From assembly GCA_963773085.1 (NCBI GenBank), contig CAVYZS010000009.1, positions 83,297-147,296 on the forward strand: a stretch of DNA of 64,000 nt, read 5' to 3'. The stretch comes from JAENVT01 sp963773085. Lineage in GTDB: Bacteria > Actinomycetota > Acidimicrobiia > Acidimicrobiales > Ilumatobacteraceae. Positions 56,390 to 64,000 of the stretch are shown here, in pieces; the first letter of the stretch is position 1, and each line of letters opens with the position of its first letter. The notes beneath the pieces were generated by a model. It saw only the letters and a program-made list of their open reading frames with translations. It ran no database searches and was not told the origin of the DNA. A program made the translations under genes and the position numbers.

Positions 56390-57342
56390 CGGCTTCTACG
56401 GCTACCGTGCCCGACGTGCCTGCTCCGTTGTGCGTCATCGGTGACTTCGCGTGGGACGTCCTGATCCGCACCAACAGCGAGCTGCTGCGTGGCGGCGACA
56501 CCTTCGGCGAGGTCATGCTGACACCCGGGGGCAGTGCTGCCAACGTCGCTGTGTGGGGCAGCCGGTGCGGTCTGGAGACCGAGTTCATCGGCAAGATCGG
56601 CCGCGATCGCTTCGGGCAGTTGGCCCAGGAGGATCTCGCCAAGGAGCGGGTCACCAGCCATTTCGTCGAATCCGACGAGCATCTCACCGGCTGCGTCGCC
56701 GTGTTCGTCGACCAAACCGGCGAACGCTCGATGGTCTCGGGTCGAGGCGCCGACTTCTACCTGTTGCCATCGGAGGTCCCGAAGGAACCGGTTCGACGCG
56801 CCGGCCATCTGCACATGACCGCATGGTCGTTCTTCGTCGATCCGCCGCGCTCGGCGGCTCGGTCCGCGGCGCATCTTGCCCAGGCGTCCGGGGCGACGTT
56901 GTCGTTCGACCCCGGCTCGTTCCAGATGATCGAGGAGATGGGGGTCAACCACTTCCTGGCCTGCACGCAGGACCTCGGCATCGACGTCTTCCTGCCCAAC
57001 TACCAAGAAGGTGAGGTCCTGACCGGCCTCGACGAGCCCGAGGCGATCGCCGCGGCGCTGGCCAAGCTCTACCCACAGGCGCTGATCATGCTCAAGCTCG
57101 ACGCCGATGGCGCTCTGGTCTACGACGACGGAATCGCCACCCTCGTCCCGCCGGCCACCAACAAGCTCGTCGACGCAACCGGTGCCGGCGACTCGTTCGC
57201 CGGGGCGTTCCTCGCCCGCTACCTCAGTGGCGAGACGGCACTCGAATCCGCACACTTCGCGACGCGGATCTCGGCATGGGTCATCGAGCATCTCGGGGCT
57301 CGCCCCGAGCCCGATGCGCGGCTGCGGGCACTCCTTCATTGA
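56386..57342 (+). CDS. PfkB/ribokinase-family sugar kinase
   Basis: 318 residues. Substrate glycine motif LTPGGSAANVAVWGSRCGLE, and the ATP/anion-hole motif DATGAGDSFAGAFLARYL with catalytic Asp. Also FIGKIGRDRFGQLAQEDLAK. Phosphorylates a sugar or nucleoside; the partner enzymes do not reveal which. Its ATG overlaps the S41-type stop; the PEP-mutase-type gene follows after 21 bases. Confidence 0.92.
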   Translation: MTASTATVPDVPAPLCVIGDFAWDVLIRTNSELLRGGDTFGEVMLTPGGSAANVAVWGSRCGLETEFIGKIGRDRFGQLAQEDLAKERVTSHFVESDEHLTGCVAVFVDQTGERSMVSGRGADFYLLPSEVPKEPVRRAGHLHMTAWSFFVDPPRSAARSAAHLAQASGATLSFDPGSFQMIEEMGVNHFLACTQDLGIDVFLPNYQEGEVLTGLDEPEAIAAALAKLYPQALIMLKLDADGALVYDDGIATLVPPATNKLVDATGAGDSFAGAFLARYLSGETALESAHFATRISAWVIEHLGARPEPDARLRALLH

Positions 57343-57363
57343 CGAGGCTGGCAGGCTGTAGCC

Positions 57364-58159
57364 ATGTCAACGACCATCGACAGGTTCCGCTCATTGCACG
57401 TCGAGGGCACGTTCGTGATGCCGAATCCATACGATCTCGGGTCCGCTCGCCTGTTGGCTGCTCTCGGCTTCCCGGCGCTGGCATCGACGAGCGCAGGGCT
57501 CGCGGCAACGCTCGGGCGCCTCGACATGACGGTCAGCCGCTCGGAACTACTGTCGCACATCGGCCCGTTGGCGGCGGCGACCGACCTGCCGCTCAACGTC
57601 GACTCCGAGCGATGCTTCGCCGATGACCTCACCGGAGTCCGCGAGAGTGTCGAGTTGCTGGCAGCTGCCGGCGCCGCAGGATGCTCGATCGAGGACTGGA
57701 ACCCGCTCACCGCGTCGATCGACCCGCTCCACGTTGCGGTCGGCCGTGTCGGCGCGGCGGCGGCCGGCGCGGCTGCGACTGGGCTCGTCATGACGAGCGC
57801 GTTGCGAGAACCACCTGCACGGCATCGACGATGTCGACGACACCATCGCCAGGCTGCGGGCATACACGGCTGCCGGAGCCGACGTGGTCTATGCCCCCGG
57901 ACTCATCGATCTCGATCAGATCTCAACCCTCGTCGATGCCATGTCGGTGCCGGTGAACGTACTGATCCTGCCAGGTGGGCCGAGCGTCGCCCAGCTCGGC
58001 ACCGCCGGAGTGCGCCGCGTCTCCACCGGCAGTCTGCTGTCGCGGATCGCACATGGCGCAATGGTTGCCGCGGCCGAGCGGCTCCGCGACACCGGCGTGA
58101 TCAGCCGTTCGGAGCCGTTCCTATCCGGCACCCTGGCGGCTCAGGCGCTGCACGACTGA
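57364..58159 (+). CDS. isocitrate lyase/PEP mutase-family protein, frameshifted
   Basis: About 264 residues after repair: RFRSLHVEGTFVMPNPYDLG, ASTSAGLAATLGRLD, DLPLNVDSERCFADD and AAGAAGCSIEDWNPLT, then past the break ARLRAYTAAGADVVYAPGLI, PVNVLILPGGPSVAQLG and GVRRVSTGSLLSRIAHGAM. One extra T near 57804 breaks the frame (VMTSA should join CENHLHG). Family members cleave or form C-C and C-P bonds in alpha-keto/phosphono acids; the exact reaction is unknown. Confidence 0.87.
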
Positions 58160-59496
58160 GCCCGCCACTGCTCGATCCACGGCTGTAGAACCGCAGCGAG
58201 AGCCACCTGGGCCTCGGCGCCGAGCTCGTATCGCACATGGCGAACCGGATGGCCGATCGCCTCGTCGCCCAGGCGGGCGCGCACCGTCGCCGCCAGATCG
58301 ATCGGAGTACCGGTCACCACGACATCGCAGGGGGTCGCTGCGATCGTGGCCACCAGATCGGCGAGTTGCTCGTCGCCGTAGCCCATTGCCGGCAGGACCG
58401 GACCGAGGTGCGGGAACTTGTCGTAGACAGCGGCCAGTGAACCGACGGCATAGGGACGCGGGTCGATGACCTCGCCGCCGGCAGCGCGCGCGGCCACCAG
58501 TCCGGCGCCGAACGCCATGCCGCCGTGGGTGAGTGTCGGACCGTCATCGACAACGAGCACCCTCCTGCCACCGATCTCGGGACCTGCCTCCAACACTGGA
58601 GGGGAGGTGGCGGTGATCACGACCGCCGCCGGGTTGAGACCGCGGATCACTGCCAGCTCGCGCAGCACGTCGACGGGTTCGGCAGAGTCGATCTTGTTGA
58701 CGACGACGACGTCGGCCAGTCGGACGTTGACCTCGCCGGGGTGGTAGCCGAGCTCGTCACCCGGCCGCAGGGCATCGGCCACGACGATCATCAGGTCCGG
58801 GGTGTAGAACGGCAGGTCGTTGTTGCCACCATCCCAGATGATGACGTCGGCCTCCTGCTCGGCTGCTGCGAGGATGTCGGCGTAGTCGACACCGGCATAC
58901 ATCAACATCCCCTGACGTACCGGCTCCTCGTACTCCTCGCGTTCCTCGACCGTCGGGTCGGACGCGTCGATGTCTGCCAATGTCGCGAACCGCTGCACGC
59001 GCATCGCGTTGAGCGCGCCGTACGGCATCGGATGGCGTACGAGCGCAACCCGCAGCCCGGCATCGCGGAACAGCCGGGCGACAACGCGGCTCGTCTGGCT
59101 CTTCCCACAACCGGTGCGCGTCGCACACACCGCGACGACGAGCCGCTGCGAACGCAGGCTCGATGCCCGCTGTCCGACGAGGCGGAAGTCGGCTCCCGCA
59201 GCCATCGCGCGCGCGGCGAGGTGCATGACGTCGGCGTAGGCGACGTCGGAGTAGGCGAACACCACCTCGTCGACGCCGCGCTCGCGCACGATGGCATCGA
59301 GCTCGACCTCGGGACGGATCGGGATCCCGTGCGGGTAGCGGGGCCCGGCGAGTTCTTTGGGATAGCTGCGGTCGTCGATGTTTGGAATCTGCGCAGCAGT
59401 GAAGGCGACGACCTCGACATCGGGATCGTCGCGGAACACCACATTGAAGGTGTGGAAATCCCGCCCACCTGCGCCTGCGATCAGAACGCGTCGCAT
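58141..59496 (-). CDS. COG2403-type GTPase (cyclic 2,3-diphosphoglycerate synthetase-related)
   Basis: 451 residues. N-terminal Rossmann-like part VLIAGAGGRDFHTFNVVFRD, then a P-loop domain with CATRTGCGKSQTSRVVARLF and VVVVNKIDSAEPVDVLREL (NKxD guanine motif), and IIWDGGNNDLPFYTPDL. GAGGAG ribosome site before ATG 59496. Divergent from the carbamate kinase, 86 bases apart; overlaps the PEP-mutase gene by 19 bases at the 3' end. Reaction unknown. Confidence 0.82.
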   Translation of the reverse strand: MRRVLIAGAGGRDFHTFNVVFRDDPDVEVVAFTAAQIPNIDDRSYPKELAGPRYPHGIPIRPEVELDAIVRERGVDEVVFAYSDVAYADVMHLAARAMAAGADFRLVGQRASSLRSQRLVVAVCATRTGCGKSQTSRVVARLFRDAGLRVALVRHPMPYGALNAMRVQRFATLADIDASDPTVEEREEYEEPVRQGMLMYAGVDYADILAAAEQEADVIIWDGGNNDLPFYTPDLMIVVADALRPGDELGYHPGEVNVRLADVVVVNKIDSAEPVDVLRELAVIRGLNPAAVVITATSPPVLEAGPEIGGRRVLVVDDGPTLTHGGMAFGAGLVAARAAGGEVIDPRPYAVGSLAAVYDKFPHLGPVLPAMGYGDEQLADLVATIAATPCDVVVTGTPIDLAATVRARLGDEAIGHPVRHVRYELGAEAQVALAAVLQPWIEQWRAQSCSA

Positions 59497-59582
59497 GGCT
59501 GCTCCTCTTCTCAGTAGCCGGCAGCTGACATGGCCGACGTTGGCTGAAGTGTCGCGCCTGCGGATGGGGCAGAGTAGGGCCA

Positions 59583-60539
59583 ATGGACATGATCGTGGTG
59601 GCCCTCGGTGGCAATGCGTTGCTGCGCCGCGGTGAACGGCCCGAACTCGAGCTGCAGCGCAGCCGGATCGCCGAAGCCGCGCCGGCACTCGCCGCTCTCG
59701 CTGCGGATCACCGGTTGGTCGTCACCCACGGGAACGGCCCGCAGGTCGGTTTGCTCGCTCTACAGGCAGCGGCGGGGTCCGCCGACGTCACCCCGTACGG
59801 CCTCGACGCTCTCGGCGCCGAGACCGAGGGGATGATCGGCTACTTGCTCCAACAAGCGCTGCGTAACGCCTCGCCCGACCTCGAGGTGGCGACGTTGCTG
59901 ACGCAGGTCGTGGTCGATGTCGACGACCCAGCATTCTCCCGGCCGACGAAGCCGATCGGAGCCGTGTATCCCGATGCCGAGTCTGCCCAGCGCGGCGGTG
60001 ACGGCCGATGGACGATTGCCGCCGACGGCGACAGGTTCCGTCGCGTGGTTGCTTCGCCGGATCCGCATCGGGTCGTCGAACTTGCAATCATCCGGCATCT
60101 GATCGACGCCGGTGTGGTCGTGATCGCGGTTGGCGGCGGCGGGATCCCCGTCATCGAGCACAGTGACGGCTCGCTCCACGGGATCGAGGCGGTGATCGAC
60201 AAGGACCTCGCCAGCGCATTGCTGGCCACCAGTCTCGGTGCGCAGGGTTTGTTGTTGCTCACCGATGTCGACGCCGTACACGACGGCTTCGGCACCCCGG
60301 GCGACCGCGCTGTACGGTGCGGCCCGCCCGCAGCGTTGCGTCAACTTGCGCTGCCTGCCGGCTCGATGGGGCCCAAGGTCGAAGCAGCGTGCCGCTTCGC
60401 CGACGGCGGCGGTGAGGCGGTGATCGGATCACTCGATCACCTGCCGACCTTGTTCGATGGCCTGTCCGGCACGACGGTCAGTGCACGTTTCGACAGCCTC
60501 GACTGGTGGGACGGGCCTATACCGGGTGCTGGATCGTGA
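59583..60539 (+). CDS. arcC: carbamate kinase
   Basis: 318-residue amino-acid-kinase-fold enzyme: VVALGGNALLRRGERPELEL, LVVTHGNGPQVGLLALQAAA, VVVIAVGGGGIPVIE, AVIDKDLASALLATSLGAQG and LPAGSMGPKVEAACRF. Catalyses carbamoyl phosphate + ADP to ATP + carbamate. No arginine deiminase or carbamoyltransferase is next to it; the COG2403 GTPase is its only close partner, so it may act on carbamoyl phosphate from purine or allantoin breakdown. Confidence 0.93.
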   Translation: MDMIVVALGGNALLRRGERPELELQRSRIAEAAPALAALAADHRLVVTHGNGPQVGLLALQAAAGSADVTPYGLDALGAETEGMIGYLLQQALRNASPDLEVATLLTQVVVDVDDPAFSRPTKPIGAVYPDAESAQRGGDGRWTIAADGDRFRRVVASPDPHRVVELAIIRHLIDAGVVVIAVGGGGIPVIEHSDGSLHGIEAVIDKDLASALLATSLGAQGLLLLTDVDAVHDGFGTPGDRAVRCGPPAALRQLALPAGSMGPKVEAACRFADGGGEAVIGSLDHLPTLFDGLSGTTVSARFDSLDWWDGPIPGAGS

Positions 60540-60945
60540 CCCGATAGTGCACACCCAGCGGTAGGTCGTTGGAATGACACGTGAAGCTGAGGTATGGCCA
60601 GCCGATGCCCGGCGTCTGCTCGGATTCCACCAGGCGCACCGCAACGTCGCCGACCCCATACGCGGTGGCCATCTGGGTGCGGCCGTCGACAACGACCTGC
60701 GTCAGCGTGGCCTCGGCGACGGCGATTGCACCGTCCAGCGAGATGCCGAACGCTTCGGGCACGTAGAACCCGATCGGCGCGCCCGGCTGTTCGGCCGTCG
60801 TCCGCACGACGATGCCACGTTGCTGCGCCGGCGCGACTGCGACCACGCCGCTGAAGGTGACCACTCGTGCGGATTGGCCATCGACGTCGGTGACGGTGTG
60901 CTGCAACGTCGGTTGCGGCGCAGCGTTCTGCAGGGCGTATTGCAT
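60517..60945 (-). CDS. hypothetical protein
   Basis: 142 residues, beta-rich and soluble: LQHTVTDVDGQSARVVTFSG, VRTTAEQPGAPIGFYVPEAF and IGWPYLSFTCHSNDLPLGVH. No family recognised. It overlaps the end of the carbamate kinase gene by 23 bases and lies 44 bases after dnaE2 on the same strand. Confidence 0.5.
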   Translation of the reverse strand: MQYALQNAAPQPTLQHTVTDVDGQSARVVTFSGVVAVAPAQQRGIVVRTTAEQPGAPIGFYVPEAFGISLDGAIAVAEATLTQVVVDGRTQMATAYGVGDVAVRLVESEQTPGIGWPYLSFTCHSNDLPLGVHYRVTIQHPV

Positions 60946-60989
60946 GGTCGTGACCTCCTCGAACCGACTGTAGACGAGCCCCCGCTCGA

Positions 60990-63900
60990 TCAGCGGAAGT
61001 CGCGACTGGCCGTCGATGCAGGCACGCGCAGCAACGTCAACTCGTCGGCAACGATGTTGATCACCCCCTCGCTACGTTCGAGACGGCCACGGATCAACAA
61101 CGCGGGAGCGGTGCGGGCGATCATCCGGTACCGGGCCCAACACCCCTTCGACACGACGATGTTGATCAGCCCGGTCTCGTCCTCGAGGTTCATGAACGTG
61201 ACCCCTTGAGCCGTCATCGGTCGCTGGCGATGCGTGACGATCCCAGCCACGAGCACCTTGCTCCTCGGCTCGCAGTCCCACAACCCCGCTGCTGTGACGA
61301 CGCCGTGCTGACGCAGTTCGTCGCGGAGGAACTGGGTGGGATGACCGTTGGGTGCCACCCCAGTGGCCCACAGATCAGCAACCGCTGTCTCCATCGGATC
61401 CATACCGGGCAGACGAGGCGACCGTTCGCCGGTGATGATGCCCTGCAAACGATCCGACCGCGACTGCACTGCGGCACCGACCGCCCACAGCGCCTCGCGG
61501 CGTTCCGACCCGAAGCACTGCTCGAACATCCCGGCCGTTGCCATCGCCTCGAGTTGTTGCAATTGCAACTGCGGCACCCGGCGTACCAGTTCTTCCAAGG
61601 ATGTGTAGGGCCGGCCGGCCTCGATCTCGGTGGCCAGTTCGCTGCCGATGCCACGGACCGAGCTGATCCCCAGCCGCACGGCCACGTCACCGACCGACTC
61701 CGGGCATGGCTCCAGCGTTGCCGTTGCTCGTGACGCGTTGAGATCGGGCGAGCACACCACGACACCGTGCCTCCTGGCATCTTGTGCGAGTGAGTGCGGG
61801 CTCCAGAACCCCATCGGCTGGGCGTTGAGCAGTGCCGCACAGAAGGCTGCCGGCTCGTGGAACTTGATCCAGGCCGAGGAGTAGACGAGGTACGAGAAGC
61901 TGACACTGTGCGACTCGGGAAAGCCGTAGTTGGCGAAGGCGGCCATCTTGGTGAAGATCTCGTCGGCGACGTCGCCGGTGATGTCCCGCTCGGCCATGCC
62001 TTCGTACAACCGAGCCTTCAATTTCTCCATCCGCGCCCTGCTGCGCTTCGAGCCCATCGCCTGACGCAGCTGATCGGCCTCGCTGGGCGTGAACCCGGCG
62101 ACGTCGATGGCCATCTGCATCAGCTGTTCCTGGAACAGCGGCACACCGAGCGTCTTGCCGAGCGAGTTCTCCAGCAACGGGTGCAGGTAGGTGATCGGGC
62201 TCCTGGCCGTTGCGGCGACGGATGTAGGGATGCACCGACCCGCCCTGGATGGGACCGGGACGGATCAGCGCGACCTCGACCACGAGGTCGTAGAAGCGGC
62301 GCGGCTTCGGAGACGCGGCAGCGTGGCCATCTGGGCCCGCGATTCGATCTGGAAGACACCCACGGTGTCGGCGCGGCACAACATCGCGTAGACGTCGTCC
62401 TCTTGCGGGATGGTGGCCAGATCGACCTCGTAGCCACGGTGCTCGCGGATGAGATCGACCGCGTAGTGCAACGCGCTGAGCATGCCGAGGCCCAGCAGGT
62501 CGAACTTCACCAGACCCGGCCGCGGCGCAGTCGTCCTTGTCCCACTGCAGCACGCTGCGCTTGTGCATCCGCCCCCACTCGACCGGGCAGACCTCGATCA
62601 CCGGGCGATCGCAGATGACCATGCCACCGGAGTGGATGCCGAGGTGACGCGGCGCGTCTTCGATCTCCGTCGCCAACTCCAGCACCGCCGGGGGGATGCC
62701 GTGATCACGTTGGTTCGCGGTGGTCGAGACATTGCCCCACGCATCGATCTGCTTGCTCCAGGCATCCTGCTGGCCCGGCGCGTAGCCGAGCGCCTTGGCC
62801 ATGTCGCGCACCGCCGAACGCGCCCGATAGGTGATGACGTTGGCCACCTGCGCGGTGTGGTGGCGGCCGTAGCGCTGGTACACGTACTGGATGACCTCTT
62901 CTCGCCGGTCGCTCTCGATGTCGATGTCGATGTCGGGCGGGCCATCACGCTCCGGCGACAGGAAGCGTTCGAACAGCAGCCCCAGCGACACTGCATCGGC
63001 CTTGGTGATGCCCAGGGCGTAACACACCGCGCTGTTGGCCGCGCTGCCACGCCCCTGGCAGAAGATGTCGGCCCGATTGCAGAACTCGACGAGATCCCAC
63101 ACCACCAGGAAGTAGCCGGCGAACCCGAGATGTTCGATGACATCGAGTTCGTGGTCGATGGTGCTCCAGGCCCTGGCCCGCAGCGACAGATCTTCGTGTG
63201 CCGCAGGCCGCTCGCCATAGCGACGGCGGCCACCCTCCTCGACGAGACGGCGCAGGTACTGCATCTCGCTGAGCGGAATGCCGGGAGAACCCTGAGAGCG
63301 CGGACACGGGAACGGCGGCAGGTTGGGCGCTACCAACGCCAGATCGAACGCTGCCGCTCGCCCGATCTCGGCGGCCGTCTCGACCACACCCGGGTATCGC
63401 AGGAACCGCCGGGCCTGCTCGGCTCCGCTGCGGAGATGGGCACCGGTCGATGCCGGCAGCCACGGGTCGAGCTCGTCGAGGCTGCGCCGCGCCCGTACGG
63501 CGGCGATTGCCGTGGCCAGCCGGCGTTGCGACGGCGTTGCGTAGTGCACGTTGTTCGTTGCAACACAAGAGAGGTCGTGGCGGGCCGCCAACTCGGCCAG
63601 GGCATCGTTGCGCGCCGAGTCGAGCGGGTCGCCGTGGTCCCACAACTCGACGACGACGCGGTCGCGACCGAACAGCTCGACGAGACGGCGGAGCTGCTTG
63701 GCTGCGGCTGCAGGACCATGGTCGACGAGGGCTGCCGGCACCGCACCCTTGCGGCAGCCGGTGAGCACCCAGCCGTGACCGGCCATCGTGTCGGCGATGT
63801 CGAGCAACGTGAACCGCGGTGCGCTCTTCTCGCCGGCGAGATGACCCAAGCTCAGGGCGCGGGCCAGGCGGGCGTAGCCCGTGGGCCCATCGGCGAGCAC

Positions 63901-64000
63901 CAGAAGGTGATCACCGTGAGGATCGGGGGCGTGAGAATCGGGAACAAGGCCGGTGGCGATCTGCTGCTGGGTCTCCTGTTCGGTCAGCACTGTGCTGGTG
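60990..64000 (-). CDS. dnaE2: error-prone DNA polymerase III alpha subunit (DnaE2), 5' end outside the window, three frameshifts
   Basis: Translesion polymerase of the SOS mutagenesis set (with ImuA/ImuB). Visible parts: the end of the PHP domain (HLAGEKSAPRFTLLDIAD, LSCVATNNVHYATPSQRRLA), palm FCQGRGSAANSAVCYALGIT and the catalytic Asp stretch PPDIDIDIESDRREEVIQY, fingers QEQLMQMAIDVAGFTPSEAD and AFANYGFPESHSVSFSYLVY, and the C-terminal OB fold (MNLEDETGLINIVVSKGCW). Three single-base shifts, near 62516 (run of C), 62308 and 62198 (run of G), break the middle; all segments stay alignable. Roughly 80-90 N-terminal residues lie beyond 64000. Confidence 0.93.

Noticed and set aside
62198..62520. 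Programmed frameshifting in dnaE2
   Set aside because: Three shifts in 320 bases and many others in unrelated genes fit indel errors; no slippery heptamer with pseudoknot was seen.

Overview
The window is a dense, GC-rich, bacterial chromosomal segment with almost no non-coding space (no gap above about 250 bases). It looks like an actinobacterium, probably of the Acidimicrobiia type. Evidence is a 13E12-type DUF222-HNH protein, a deazaflavin (F420)-type oxidoreductase, DUF3039 and DUF4031 proteins, a KstR2-like TetR regulator, a fused biotin carboxylase-BCCP subunit, DnaE2, many GTG starts and ATGA/GTGA stop-start overlaps. No tRNA, rRNA, insertion sequence, prophage or CRISPR array was seen.

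Layout. 1-4350: an LCP ligase followed by rmlA-C-B-D (dTDP-rhamnose), all on the minus strand, so rhamnose supply and glycopolymer attachment share an operon. 4444-6918: birA and an acyl-CoA carboxylase biotin subunit, divergent from one short gap. 6933-11837: surface and redox genes on the minus strand (Tat-secreted protein, RDD protein, LpdA-like flavoprotein, M15 peptidase). 11993-18039: lysS-dapD, an HxlR regulator divergent from a PDZ serine protease, and a hydrolase.

18025-34857 is the most interesting region, an aromatic-ring degradation block. It holds a two-subunit dikinase that resembles phenylphosphate synthase, two TenA/PqqC-like proteins with a putative diiron site, two [2Fe-2S] ferredoxins, a nitroreductase-type flavoprotein, a histidine phosphatase, an extradiol dioxygenase, and the lower meta pathway (hydratase, 4-oxalocrotonate decarboxylase, acetaldehyde dehydrogenase, 4-hydroxy-2-oxovalerate aldolase). 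Two IclR regulators accompany it, and the same 17-bp inverted repeat (GTTCC-N7-GGAAC) lies about 44 bases upstream of most of the operons. My reading is that a phenolic substrate is phosphorylated, oxygenated by a TenA-like diiron enzyme fed by ferredoxin, dephosphorylated to a catechol and ring-cleaved. The order of steps is inference. No 2-hydroxymuconate-semialdehyde dehydrogenase or hydrolase was found here.

34854-43043: F420-type oxidoreductase, acyl-CoA mutase, RidA, class II aldolase, an HpaB-type flavin monooxygenase with a 26-bp TetR operator and its KstR2-like regulator, then a membrane protein and a rhodanese-MoeB fusion. 43077-51078: sirtuin, leucyl aminopeptidase, YceI, YeaQ, an ArsC-family protein whose catalytic cysteine codon is TGA followed by a SECIS-like hairpin (probable selenoprotein), HD, Nudix, LysE and an ASCH-wHTH protein. 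51199-58159: an unfamiliar overlapping operon (tandem uracil-DNA-glycosylase-like protein, amidohydrolase, S41 peptidase homologue, PfkB kinase, PEP-mutase-family protein). 58141-64000: COG2403 GTPase beside a carbamate kinase, an unknown gene, and dnaE2 running off the right edge.

At least sixteen single-base frameshifts break otherwise well conserved genes, several in runs of C or G. The simplest explanation is indel error in the assembly; affected genes are annotated across the break.
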